A stretch of DNA of 64,000 bases from an uncultured Alistipes sp. (GCA_944320685.1 CALUIK010000008.1:1-64000); one strand, 5' to 3'; positions 1 through 7,628 are shown, numbered from the stretch's first letter. The notes: generated by a model from the letters alone, not told the origin. Numbers and translations are program-made.

Positions 1-276
1 AAAGACGCACAAATCATCCTGCTTGATGAAGCGACCGCCTCACTTGACCCCGAAAATGAAGTGGAAGTACAGAAAGCAATCGATTCGTTAATTAAGGGAC
101 GTACCGTTATCGCCATTGCCCACAGGCTTAAAACCATCAAGGATGCCGACCGGATTATTGTCTTGGACAACGGGATGATAAGGGAAAAAGGTACGCATGA
201 AACATTGATGCAGGCCGAAGGGTTGTATGCCCAACTATGGAATATTCAGGAACAAATCTCAGGCTGGAGATTGTGA
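1..276 (+). CDS. ABC transporter ATP-binding protein, C-terminal fragment (5' end outside window)
   Basis: Frame 1 is open from the first base to a TGA at 274-276, giving the last 91 residues of an ABC ATPase. The Walker B strand with its catalytic Glu (ILLDEAT) lies near residues 6-12, followed by the D-loop (SLDPENE) and the H-loop His (AIAHRLKTI). The tail after the H-loop (IIVLDNGMIREKGTHETL) is typical of fused permease-ATPase exporters of the MsbA/MdlB class, so the missing part is probably a six-helix membrane domain. The substrate cannot be told. The fragment is visibly less GC-rich than the genes further right, and a strong hairpin follows it directly. Confidence 0.9.
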   Translation, partial: KDAQIILLDEATASLDPENEVEVQKAIDSLIKGRTVIAIAHRLKTIKDADRIIVLDNGMIREKGTHETLMQAEGLYAQLWNIQEQISGWRL

Positions 277-295
277 ACCGTTACAATTGTTGCAG

Positions 296-338
296 GCGGG
301 CCGAAAAGGAATAATAATTTTATTCCTTTTCGGCCCGC
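296..338. terminator. Perfect 18-bp inverted repeat, probable terminator
   Basis: Bases 296-313 and 321-338 are exact reverse complements, separated by a 7-base loop. The hairpin lies 20 bases after the ABC gene stop. The outer stem is GC-rich and the inner stem is A/T. No clear T-run follows on the + strand, so it could also act as a barrier or mRNA stabiliser. Confidence 0.75.
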
Positions 339-566
339 CCTATACATCTGGAATCGTTTGCTCCGGCCCGACAGCCCCGTCGGAAAGTTGCTTGTTTTAT
401 ACAGGGTGATTGGTGCATATATGCGGTCACGAACGACTACTCCCTACGATGGCATGTTCCCCTCCGGCTCGATGGATTGCCGAATGGCCTGATCGCGGCA
501 ATTTGAGGCAACCTGTTTTTGGGGCCTGTCCATTTCCGTATGGCATGAATGGAGGCATTGCCGTCA
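339..566. other. Intergenic, no gene seen
   Basis: This stretch between the hairpin and the 3' end of the flavin reductase gene shows no convincing reading frame, promoter or RNA. The base composition rises towards that of the main window here. Confidence 0.5.
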
Positions 567-1571
567 CTACTGGATGAAATTGTGGATGCGGTTGGCAGGG
601 TTAAGCGGCGTCTGGTCGATCAGTTCGAGCGATTTGACCATATGGAGCGTTCCCTGCTTGTATTTCTGGAAGTGTGCCGAGGCGATATGCCGTTCATAGG
701 CCTCGCGGCTCGCGTAGGTTTCGAGGATTGTGATCCGGCACGGATTCTTCTCTTCGGCAACGGCATACATCGTCAGCACGCCCGGCTCTGTGCGCAGCGA
801 GACTTCACCTACTTCGGCGGCGAAGCGCATATATTCGTCCAGATACTCCGGCCGGACCTCGATTTTCGAGAGCCGCACTATGCCGTCGGCAGCCATCGGC
901 TCCTTGGCGCACATGGAGGGTTCGCTGTCGAGGCGGAGGCACCGGCCGATTACCTCGCCCGTGGCCAGATAGGAGTAGGTAGGGAACTCGAACAGCACGG
1001 GTTTCAGACGCGCGTAGTCGATCCGGCCGCGGTCGTCGAGCACCTCCGCCGAGGCGTAGGTCGCAGCGATCGAACAGATGAAGTTGTCGAAGCCCTCCGT
1101 TTCGTAAATATCCACGACGTCGCACTCCATCGTCAGCGGCGAGCGGTCTATCACCGGCGTGCCGTTCCCGCCCCAATGATATGCGAATGTCTGCGACTTG
1201 TCGACCTTGGCGCCGCTCACGCTCCCCACATAGTCGGCTTCGGGCAGCATTTCCCGGCTGACGAGATTGACCGAAAGTTTGCGTGATTCGCGGATCCCGC
1301 GATTGGTGTAGTGGCTTTGGCTCATGCTGACCAGAATCCGGTCGTGGTCGATAATCCCGACATGCGCTACGACGAGCCAGTTTACGCGGCCCTCCACCTC
1401 CGCCCCGACGACTGTCAACGGCATTGGGTAAAGTGCCAGTGTGTTTCCGATCTGTTTCTTTTCCATGGTGATTGTATTCGAATGGTTCGACGGTTGTATC
1501 TGTGCCATGCTGCCGCCCGACAGCGTCAAGCCCAGCAGCAGGCACGTGAAATGGATCATACGGTTTGTCAT
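567..1571 (-). CDS. Predicted exported flavin reductase-like protein fused to an antibiotic biosynthesis monooxygenase (ABM) domain
   Basis: The product has 334 residues. Residues 1-23 look like a Sec signal peptide (LLLGLTLSGGSMAQ). Residues about 36-225 match the flavin reductase/flavoredoxin fold that binds FMN (LALYPMPLTVV, then SQSHYTNRGIRES and KLSVNLVS). Residues about 226-334 are a small ABM ferredoxin-like domain (ETYASREAYERHIAS). Flavoredoxin proteins normally begin where Met36 lies, so an internal cytosolic start is possible. However, a -7 box at 1600-1607 sits 29 bases before the first ATG and fits the longer form. The gene is divergent from the AraC regulator and has the shared operator upstream. 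The substrate is unknown. Confidence 0.8.
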   Translation of the reverse strand: MTNRMIHFTCLLLGLTLSGGSMAQIQPSNHSNTITMEKKQIGNTLALYPMPLTVVGAEVEGRVNWLVVAHVGIIDHDRILVSMSQSHYTNRGIRESRKLSVNLVSREMLPEADYVGSVSGAKVDKSQTFAYHWGGNGTPVIDRSPLTMECDVVDIYETEGFDNFICSIAATYASAEVLDDRGRIDYARLKPVLFEFPTYSYLATGEVIGRCLRLDSEPSMCAKEPMAADGIVRLSKIEVRPEYLDEYMRFAAEVGEVSLRTEPGVLTMYAVAEEKNPCRITILETYASREAYERHIASAHFQKYKQGTLHMVKSLELIDQTPLNPANRIHNFIQ

Positions 1572-1599
1572 GGATAGACGGATTTATTGTTTTGCGTTA

Positions 1600-1607
1600 C
1601 AAAAGTA
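1600..1607 (-). promoter_or_regulatory. -7 box of the flavin reductase promoter
   Basis: Reads TACTTTTG on the minus strand (TAnnTTTG type). No TTTG lies 19 bases upstream. Instead the TAAC box of the shared operator begins 23 bases away, as expected for an activator-dependent promoter. Confidence 0.7.
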
Positions 1608-1629
1608 GCGGATCGTCCGCTTACGGATG

Positions 1630-1668
1630 TAACGAAAGCATGGAAGTTTGTACCAGTTTTACCGGATC
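1630..1668. promoter_or_regulatory. Shared two-box operator, copy 1 (candidate AraC-type regulator site)
   Basis: It has a TAAC box at 1630-1633 and a second box reading TTTGTACCAGTTTTACCGGA at 1647-1666. The same arrangement occurs upstream of three other minus-strand genes at 4389, 5739 and 7158, always with 31 bases from the first T of box one to the A of ACGG. This copy lies between the flavin reductase gene and the divergent regulator gene, so it could control both. Confidence 0.7.
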
Positions 1669-1706
1669 GCGTGCCGCTCCGATTCGGATATGTGTCCGGA
1701 AATAGT

Positions 1707-1714
1707 TATTTTTG
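1707..1714 (+). promoter_or_regulatory. -7 box of the AraC-family regulator promoter
   Basis: TATTTTTG matches TAnnTTTG and lies 28 bases before the ATG at 1742. The operator copy at 1630-1668 is directly upstream, so self-regulation is likely. Confidence 0.6.
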
Positions 1715-1741
1715 CGAAGAAACCCCTCAAGCCTTCCACAG

Positions 1742-2641
1742 ATGAGCAAGATTCTGAAGATAAACTGCGTAGGCGATTACAGCCGTTGGGTCGGCCACAA
1801 CGACCGCCATCCGCTGGTGAGCGTCATTGACTATGCCGAGGTGTCGCCGATCCGCCACAGCCTGAACAACTACAGCGTCTACGGGCTCTTTCTGCGCGAC
1901 GACGCCAGTGTGGAGCTCGATTACGGCTGCGGCAAGTACGACTACAACAAGGGCACGCTGCTGTGTGTGGCCCCGGGGCAGGTGGGCGGCAAAGAGGACA
2001 ACGGGGAGCGGGTCTCGATTACAGGATGGGCGCTTCTGTTCCATCCCGATCTGCTGCGCGGCACGCCGCTCGAGAAACGGATCAGCGACTACACCTTTTT
2101 CGATTACAGCGTCAACGAGGCCCTGCATATGACCGACGAGGAACATGATATCCTTGTTTCGCTGATGAGCCAGATGCGCGAAGAACTCGCCAAGAACCGC
2201 GACGAATTGCAGGATGTCATTTTGGTCGGCTATATCGGGCTGGTGCTCAACTTCTGCCGACGTTTCTACAACCGCCAGTTCCTCACCCGGAAGATCGAGA
2301 ACTCCGATATCCTGACCCGTTTCAACCGTCTGCTTGCCGACTATTTCGAGACGAAGCTGCAGCTGACCCTCGGCTTGCCCACGGTGCAGTATTGTGCCGA
2401 CAAGCTGTGCCTGTCCCCCAACTACTTCGGCGACGTCATCAAAAGGACGACCGGCGATACGGCCAGCAACCACATCCGCCGGTTCGTGATCCAGCTCGCC
2501 AAGAACGGACTGGCCGCCGGAGAGAGCGTTTCGCAGGTGGCCGACCGCCTCGGGTTCGAGTATTCGCAGCACTTCAGCCGCATGTTCCGGAGACAGGAGG
2601 GCATCACTCCCTCGGAGTACGGCCGGATACGGCGCTCCTGA
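1742..2641 (+). CDS. AraC-family transcriptional regulator
   Basis: The product has 299 residues from the ATG at 1742. A TTG ten codons earlier is less likely because it falls inside the -7 box. The N-terminal 190 residues form an AraC_binding-type sensor (HSLNNYSVYGLF, then LLCVAPGQVGG). The C-terminal 100 residues are a double helix-turn-helix (ADKLCLSPNYFGDVIKR and QVADRLGFEYSQHFSRMFRR, ending TPSEYGRIRRS). It is divergent from the flavin reductase gene and its 3' end overlaps the convergent amidohydrolase gene by 38 bases. The repeated operators near each neighbouring promoter make it the obvious local regulator. Its ligand is unknown. Confidence 0.93.
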   Translation: MSKILKINCVGDYSRWVGHNDRHPLVSVIDYAEVSPIRHSLNNYSVYGLFLRDDASVELDYGCGKYDYNKGTLLCVAPGQVGGKEDNGERVSITGWALLFHPDLLRGTPLEKRISDYTFFDYSVNEALHMTDEEHDILVSLMSQMREELAKNRDELQDVILVGYIGLVLNFCRRFYNRQFLTRKIENSDILTRFNRLLADYFETKLQLTLGLPTVQYCADKLCLSPNYFGDVIKRTTGDTASNHIRRFVIQLAKNGLAAGESVSQVADRLGFEYSQHFSRMFRRQEGITPSEYGRIRRS

Positions 2642-3647
2642 CGAACAGTCCTTCGGCATTCCGCCACATGATCCGGTCGGCATGCCCCGACAGCTCCACA
2701 TCGGAGGCGAGGGTCTGTTTCAGTCTCTCAAGATTGGCTTGCAGCACGTCATCGGGCTGATAGGGATAGTCCGAACCGTACAGGATGTGATCGGGTGTGG
2801 TGATGGCGAGCAGTGCGTGCAGTACTTCTTCCGTCGGGTTGCCGGCCAGATCAAAATAGAGACGCGACAGGTTGCCTTCCCAATCGATCGGCTGCATGTA
2901 GCCTTGTTTCACCATCGCCGGAAGTATGGCGCGCATGCGAGGCAGGGCCAGTGGCAGGAACGAGCCGCAATGTGGCACTACGAATTTCAAGTTCGGATAG
3001 CGGGCCGGTACGTTTCGCGCGAGCATGTTCACCACGGCCCGGGTGGTCTCTGCCGGATATTCGTACATGGCCGGCGGGGTGGTGGAGAGTATCTCCTCCT
3101 GATAAGGCGTCGGCCGGTGAGGGTGGATGAGGATGACGGCGTGGCGCTCGTTCAATACCTCCATCAGCGGGTCAAGCGCCTCGTCGCCCAGATACTGCCC
3201 GCGGCTGTTGGTCGCCAGCTTCACTCCGTCGGCCCCAAGCGTGTCGAGTGCATAGACCGCCTCGCGGATGGCGGCATCCACATCGGGCAATGGCAGAGCG
3301 GCACAAAACCTGAACCTGCCCGGGTATCGCTGCTTTATCTCGGCCGAAACCTCGTTTACGCGGCGGATGCATCGGGCGCTCTCCGCCGTATCGCCGTAAT
3401 ACGGCTGCGGGGCCGGCATCGTCAGTACGGCGGTGCGGATACCCGCGCGGTCCATAAAGGCGATGTGCCGTTCAGCATTCCATGCGGGAAGCGGAAAGGT
3501 CTCTTCGAGTTCCGCCCCGTGCGCTTTCAGCACCTCAATGTATTCGGGAAGAATGATGTGGGTATGCAGATCTACGGTTTGCCCGTATAGGGATGCCGTC
3601 CCGAAAGGCACTCCCGCAAGCAGCAATGTGAACAATCTCCTTTTCAT
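2604..3647 (-). CDS. Amidohydrolase 2 (ACMSD-like) family protein, predicted exported
   Basis: The product has 347 residues. Residues 1-22 look like a Sec signal (FTLLLAGVPFGTASLYGQ). The mature protein opens with VDLHTHI, the metal-binding HxH of the amidohydrolase TIM barrel. Further ligands are likely in VILIHPHRP, VVPHCGS and the C-terminal YGSDYPY, whose Asp is the usual catalytic residue. Family members hydrolyse or decarboxylate small aromatic or carboxylic compounds; the substrate here cannot be assigned. It follows the flavodoxin gene by 17 bases on the same strand and probably shares its promoter and operator at 4358-4425. Confidence 0.87.
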   Translation of the reverse strand: MKRRLFTLLLAGVPFGTASLYGQTVDLHTHIILPEYIEVLKAHGAELEETFPLPAWNAERHIAFMDRAGIRTAVLTMPAPQPYYGDTAESARCIRRVNEVSAEIKQRYPGRFRFCAALPLPDVDAAIREAVYALDTLGADGVKLATNSRGQYLGDEALDPLMEVLNERHAVILIHPHRPTPYQEEILSTTPPAMYEYPAETTRAVVNMLARNVPARYPNLKFVVPHCGSFLPLALPRMRAILPAMVKQGYMQPIDWEGNLSRLYFDLAGNPTEEVLHALLAITTPDHILYGSDYPYQPDDVLQANLERLKQTLASDVELSGHADRIMWRNAEGLFVRSAVSGRTPRE

Positions 3648-3664
3648 GTCGCGTACTGTTTAAT

Positions 3665-4318
3665 TTACTCTTCACGGCTTGCCCCGAGTTCCTCCAGCCA
3701 TGCCGGTATGCGGGTATCCATGCTGCCCAAAGAGGCGGAAGTCAGCAGCAGTGACTCTTCAAAAGCGGCGTCGGGGAGCAGCGAGGCGGCATCCCGCTCG
3801 GATGCGGCTATGCCGCTGCTCCCGCTGCTGGCAAAGAGGACAATCCGCTTTCCGGCCAGTAAGCCGGCATGATTATGCAGAAAGGCCTGCATTGGAGTGG
3901 CCATATGTCCGAACCAGATAGGATAACCGATAAATACGATGTCGTAATCGTCGAAATCTTCGACGGAGGTGGCAATGGCCGGATAATCGCCCCGTGCGAT
4001 GGCGTCCAGTTCCGCACGCGCACGGTCGAGCATCGCGTTGTAGTCCTCTTCGTAAGGGGTTTCAGGTTCTACCGCTGTCATGTCGCAGCCCAATACGGAT
4101 TGAATGGTCCGGGCCATCCGTTCAGTGTTGCCGCTGCGCGAGCAGTAGAGGACCATGCAGCGACTGTTCACGCCGCCGCCTTCAACGTTGTCAGTGTTTC
4201 CGTTGTCTCCGGGCCGGATGAGTTCCGGCTCGTCCGGCACCGGACCGGTCTCACCGCACGCCGATGCCACGGCAAGCATTGTCAACAGCATCCACGGGAT
4301 TAAAAGCAACTTCCTCAT
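3665..4318 (-). CDS. Flavodoxin-fold lipoprotein
   Basis: The product has 217 residues. A lipoprotein signal ends at Cys21 (LAVASAC), followed by a flexible Gly/Pro/Asp-rich linker to about residue 52. The flavodoxin fold then starts with MVLYCSRSGNTERMA, where S60-T65 is the FMN phosphate loop. FIGYPIWFGHMATP and VLFASSGSSGI supply the other FMN loops. Flavodoxins are normally cytosolic electron carriers, so lipidation would place this one at the periplasmic face of the envelope. It is the first gene of a pair with the amidohydrolase gene. Confidence 0.88.
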   Translation of the reverse strand: MRKLLLIPWMLLTMLAVASACGETGPVPDEPELIRPGDNGNTDNVEGGGVNSRCMVLYCSRSGNTERMARTIQSVLGCDMTAVEPETPYEEDYNAMLDRARAELDAIARGDYPAIATSVEDFDDYDIVFIGYPIWFGHMATPMQAFLHNHAGLLAGKRIVLFASSGSSGIAASERDAASLLPDAAFEESLLLTSASLGSMDTRIPAWLEELGASREE

Positions 4319-4357
4319 ATTCTATTCTTATTTAATTGTTTGGCCATTCATGCGCTG

Positions 4358-4365
4358 CAAAGATA
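4358..4365 (-). promoter_or_regulatory. -7 box of the flavodoxin-amidohydrolase promoter
   Basis: TATCTTTG on the minus strand, 40 bases before the start codon. The TAGC/TAAC box of operator copy 2 begins 24 bases upstream. Confidence 0.7.
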
Positions 4366-4388
4366 CGGCGATATGAACCGAAGCCTAA

Positions 4389-4425
4389 TAGCCGTACCCT
4401 CTGTGTTTGTACCCGTTTTACGGGA
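4389..4425. promoter_or_regulatory. Shared two-box operator, copy 2
   Basis: The second box, TTTGTACCCGTTTTACGGGA at 4405-4424, is the best copy. The first box is TAGC at 4389-4392. Its ACGG begins 55 bases upstream of the -7 box. Confidence 0.7.
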
Positions 4426-4498
4426 AATGGATCGGCAAAAAGGGGACAACGCCTGCCGACCTGCAAACGCTGTCCCCAAAGGTCGGACAAGAAACCGG

Positions 4499-5680
4499 CT
4501 ATTTGTACGACTCCCTGTATACGTCCACGATATCCTCGTCCGACATATGTACACGGTCGCTGGTGAACATCACGCCCATCACCTCGCGGGTGTTGCGCAT
4601 CAATGTCTCGAACTCGTCGGGCGTGATACCGTAGTCGGACATCTTCAGGTCTGCCACGCCGCAGGCTTCCTGCAGACGGGTCAGGGCCGTGAGGAAGTCT
4701 TCGGGCTTCGTGGCTTCGGGCATACCCATCGCCTGCGCCATGCGCACGAAACGGTCATCGCATGCATGGTGTTCGATGAAGTATTTATAGTATGCCTTGC
4801 TGACCATGATCAGGCCTGCGCCATGCGGCAAAGCCGGATGGTATGCGGAGAGGGCGTGCTCCAAAGCGTGTTCGCTAGTGATGAGCGTGAGGCACATCAC
4901 GACGCCCGACAAGGTGTTGCCGAATGCCACATGGGTTCGGGCCTCCATGTCCTTGCCGTCATTCACGGCGCGGGGCAGGTACTTCGCAATGTTCTCGATG
5001 GCGGTGAGGGCATACATGTCGCTCATCAGGTTCGCACCACGGGCGATGTAGCCTTCCGTGCTGTGGAACAGGGCATCAAAGCCTTGATATGCCGTGAATG
5101 CCGGCGGCACGCTCGCCATCAGTTCCGGATCCACGATAGAGAGTACGGGGAACAGGGAAGCGTCGCCCACGAATGCCTTTTCAAAGGTATCCTCTTTGGT
5201 GATGACGCCCGAATTGTCCGTTTCCGACCCTGTGCCTGCCGTGGTGGTGATGGCTATGATAGGCAACGGTCTTACAGCAATCGGATTGCCTTTACCGGAG
5301 CCGATGGGCACATAGTCCCACAGTTCGCCTTCGTTGGTTGCCATTACCGCTATGGCTTTCGTGCAGTCCATAACACTTCCGCCACCCAGCGCCACGATGA
5401 AGTCGCATCCGTTTTCACGTGCGACCTTTGCTCCGGCGTCAACATTGCCGACAGTGGGGTTGGGCATCACGCCGTCGAACAGGAAAGTTTCCACGCCTGC
5501 CTTGTGCAACTGTTCCTCCGTGCGCGACAGATAACCGTTGGCGCGGGTCGATTTCCCGTTGGAGATAACGATGAGGGCGCGCCTGCCCGGCATCGGTTGC
5601 TCATTCAGTTTGTCCAGCATTCCTGCCCCGAACATCACACGGGTCGGGACGTACATGTCGTAATTCGTATTCGTATTCAT
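4499..5680 (-). CDS. Iron-containing alcohol dehydrogenase
   Basis: The product has 393 residues from the ATG at 5680 (MNTNTNYDMYVPT). An in-frame ATG ten codons earlier would lie in the promoter. It is a group III Fe-ADH: the N-terminal Rossmann-like domain has GGGSVMDCTKAIA, and TTAGTGSE marks the cofactor loop. The helical C-terminal domain carries the metal ligands (FDALFHSTEGY, then SEHALEHALSAYHPALPHGAG). Such enzymes reduce aldehydes or ketones with NAD(P)H. It has no export signal, unlike its neighbours in this cluster. It has its own -7 box and a copy of the shared operator. Confidence 0.93.
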   Translation of the reverse strand: MNTNTNYDMYVPTRVMFGAGMLDKLNEQPMPGRRALIVISNGKSTRANGYLSRTEEQLHKAGVETFLFDGVMPNPTVGNVDAGAKVARENGCDFIVALGGGSVMDCTKAIAVMATNEGELWDYVPIGSGKGNPIAVRPLPIIAITTTAGTGSETDNSGVITKEDTFEKAFVGDASLFPVLSIVDPELMASVPPAFTAYQGFDALFHSTEGYIARGANLMSDMYALTAIENIAKYLPRAVNDGKDMEARTHVAFGNTLSGVVMCLTLITSEHALEHALSAYHPALPHGAGLIMVSKAYYKYFIEHHACDDRFVRMAQAMGMPEATKPEDFLTALTRLQEACGVADLKMSDYGITPDEFETLMRNTREVMGVMFTSDRVHMSDEDIVDVYRESYK

Positions 5681-5707
5681 ATGCGAGTAATTTAATGATT
5701 GCTGATG

Positions 5708-5715
5708 CAAAAGTA
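5708..5715 (-). promoter_or_regulatory. -7 box of the Fe-ADH promoter
   Basis: TACTTTTG on the minus strand, 28 bases before the ATG at 5680. The TAAC box of operator copy 3 begins 24 bases upstream. Confidence 0.7.
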
Positions 5716-5738
5716 ACGGAGTGCCCTCGGAGCGGGGA

Positions 5739-5775
5739 TAACCTATTTACTGACATTTGTATCCGATTTACGGAT
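5739..5775. promoter_or_regulatory. Shared two-box operator, copy 3
   Basis: TAAC lies at 5739-5742 and TTTGTATCCGATTTACGGAT at 5756-5775. The copy touches the stop codon of the aldo/keto reductase gene, so it occupies nearly the whole gap between the two genes. ACGG begins 55 bases from the -7 box. Confidence 0.7.
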
Positions 5776-7064
5776 TACTTTCCCATTACCTCCTTAACCC
5801 TCGCCAGAAGACTCGGAATATCCAGATGCTGCGGGCATTTAGCCAGACATTCGCCGCAGCCTATGCACGAGGACGCAGGGTCGCCGCGCTGCACGGGCGA
5901 CATTGAGACAGTATAATCCGCCATTGCGCGCTCCATGTTACGGTGCATGATGTAGTTGTTGTATACGTAGGCGAAGATGTAGCCGACAGCGACATTATGC
6001 GGACATGGAATGCACTGGTAGCACCCCGTGCAGTCGATGTGTCCCGGTGCATGGCGATAAGCATAGATGGCTGCCCCCAACGCTTCGCGTTCGGCAGGCG
6101 TAAGCATATTCGGCTTTGCCTTGGCTGCATATTTAAGATTTTCCTCCACATCTCCCATGGAACCCATGCCGCTGACGGCTACGCTCACTTCGGGAATGTC
6201 CCACAGGTAATCCAGCGCCCACTCCGCATCGGGCTTGTGGATACCCGTGGAGGCAAGCGCGTCGCGCATCACTTGCGGCAGGTTGGCAAGAAAGCCCGTG
6301 CGGACAGGCTTCATCACGGCAAGTCCCATACCGTTGGACGCGGCATATTTCGGCCCGAGCACGCCGGCCTCGTATTCATAGTCGAGATAATTGTGCTGGA
6401 TAAGGCAGAAATCCCACGCAGGCGTATATTCCACCACCTTCTTGAAGAGTTGCAGGCTGTCGTGGAAAGAGAAGCCCATGAAGCGTATCTTGCCCTGCGC
6501 CTTCAGATTTTCCATCTTCTCGATGAGCTTGTACGGCAACACATAATCCTTCCACGCCCGATGCATGATCATGTGGATGTGGTAGAAATCGATTACATCG
6601 GTATCTATGGTCCGCCTTGACTGGTCGAAGAACTTTTCGAAATCGTCTGCACTCCGCATCTCCCACCACGGCATTTTGGAAGTTACGTATACGCGGTCGC
6701 GCCAGCCTCCGGCGAGTGCCTTGCCGACTGCCTGCTCGCTTTCGCCTCCCATATATACGCGTCCCGTATCGATGTAGTTCACTCCGCCCTCGATGGCGCG
6801 TCGTACCATAGGCGTGGTCTGGTCGAAATCCACATGCCCGTTCTTCATTGGCAGGCGCAGCATGCCGAAGCCCAATGCCGACACGTTCACACCCGTGCGT
6901 CCCATCGGACGGTATTGCATCTGCGGGTTGTAATTGAGTATATCTTTCGACAACTTCTCCCTTGCGGCCTGCTTCCCGACCTCCTGCGCCAAGACTTTCG
7001 GTCCGATTATCGTACCGGCTGCGGCGGCAATAAACCCGCTCTTGATAAAATCCCGTCTATCCAT
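5775..7064 (-). CDS. Tat-exported aldo/keto reductase with two C-terminal 4Fe-4S motifs
   Basis: The product has 429 residues. A twin-arginine signal (DRRDFIK, R3-R4) is followed by an Ala/Gly-rich stretch to about residue 26. Residues about 50-340 are an aldo/keto reductase barrel with the full tetrad: D99, Y104, K130 and H164 (DVIDFYHIH). The C-terminal 90 residues carry CTGCYQCIPCP and CIGCGECLAKCP, two four-Cys motifs that would each hold a 4Fe-4S cluster. The Tat signal fits export of a folded, cofactor-loaded enzyme. It is transcribed from its own promoter with a shared operator and is separated from the Fe-ADH gene by 94 bases. The physiological carbonyl substrate is unknown. Confidence 0.92.
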   Translation of the reverse strand: MDRRDFIKSGFIAAAAGTIIGPKVLAQEVGKQAAREKLSKDILNYNPQMQYRPMGRTGVNVSALGFGMLRLPMKNGHVDFDQTTPMVRRAIEGGVNYIDTGRVYMGGESEQAVGKALAGGWRDRVYVTSKMPWWEMRSADDFEKFFDQSRRTIDTDVIDFYHIHMIMHRAWKDYVLPYKLIEKMENLKAQGKIRFMGFSFHDSLQLFKKVVEYTPAWDFCLIQHNYLDYEYEAGVLGPKYAASNGMGLAVMKPVRTGFLANLPQVMRDALASTGIHKPDAEWALDYLWDIPEVSVAVSGMGSMGDVEENLKYAAKAKPNMLTPAEREALGAAIYAYRHAPGHIDCTGCYQCIPCPHNVAVGYIFAYVYNNYIMHRNMERAMADYTVSMSPVQRGDPASSCIGCGECLAKCPQHLDIPSLLARVKEVMGK

Positions 7065-7127
7065 GTCATTTCCCGTTTATCCATTCCAGACCTCGGCCGA
7101 GCATAGCTGCGGCCTCCGAGTCTGCAG

Positions 7128-7135
7128 CAAAGGTA
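7128..7135 (-). promoter_or_regulatory. -7 box of the aldo/keto reductase promoter
   Basis: TACCTTTG on the minus strand, 64 bases before the start codon. The TAAC box of operator copy 4 begins 23 bases upstream. Confidence 0.68.
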
Positions 7136-7157
7136 ATCCTGCAGGATGAAACGGACG

Positions 7158-7195
7158 TAACGATTTCATGGGAGAATGTGCCGTTTTTACGGATT
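7158..7195. promoter_or_regulatory. Shared two-box operator, copy 4
   Basis: TAAC lies at 7158-7161, and the second box ends in GTTTTTACGGAT at 7183-7194. The stretch 7152-7194 aligns over its whole length with 1625-1668 (CGGAYGTAACGA, then CATGG), so copies 1 and 4 are the most alike. ACGG begins 54 bases from the -7 box. Confidence 0.65.
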
Positions 7196-7483
7196 GTGGT
7201 TGAATATCGAAGTCAGTAAGGCAGCATGCCGGATTTGTAGGGTATATTGTGCCATGTAATGCAGCCGGCGGTGAGGATAGAGGCCGGACAACCGGCGGCG
7301 ATATGGTTGATCAGCTGCCCTGCCTCGGCCTTGTATAGTCGGTATCCGAAGAGCCGGTTCCGGCGCTCGGTTCGATCTGGCGCTGCGTATGGGTATGGAC
7401 TTAGGCCGGAGGAAGAAAGATAACTGCCATGTATGAAATGGCTGCTGCCTTTCGCTTCAACAGAAGTGGTGGGAGGGGGGGAT
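7196..7483. other. Intergenic; weak reading frame, no recognised gene
   Basis: A minus-strand frame open from about 7410 down to a stop at 7213-7215 ends in ITWHNIPYKSGMLPY and has no good start codon. It could be a gene remnant or chance, since open frames are common at this GC. I see no other feature here. Confidence 0.3.
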
Positions 7484-7517
7484 AAAAAAAGCCTTGCATA
7501 TCATCGATATACAAGGC
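7484..7517 (-). terminator. Intrinsic terminator of tRNA-Gly
   Basis: On the minus strand an 11-bp stem (one A-T/G-T exchange aside) is followed by seven T. The arms are 7491-7501 and 7507-7517 on the + strand, with the A-run at 7484-7490. Confidence 0.8.
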
Positions 7518-7555
7518 TTCATACTCTCTTCGGCCCTTTTGCTCCGGCCTTTTTG

Positions 7556-7628
7556 AGCGGAAAACGGGACTCGGACCCGCGACCCCAACCTTGGCAAGGT
7601 TGTGCTCTACCAACTGAGCTATTTCCGC
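7556..7628 (-). tRNA. tRNA-Gly(GCC)
   Basis: The 73-nt cloverleaf on the minus strand has acceptor arm GCGGAAA/TTTCCGC, D-arm GCTC/GAGC, and anticodon stem CAACC/GGTTG with loop TTGCCAA (anticodon GCC). The T-arm is GCGGG/CCCGT with the TTCGAGT loop. CCA is not encoded. It stands alone with its own promoter and terminator. Confidence 0.96.

Noticed and set aside
4340..5695. 451-codon + strand frame
   Set aside because: Antisense to the Fe-ADH gene, whose family motifs are complete.
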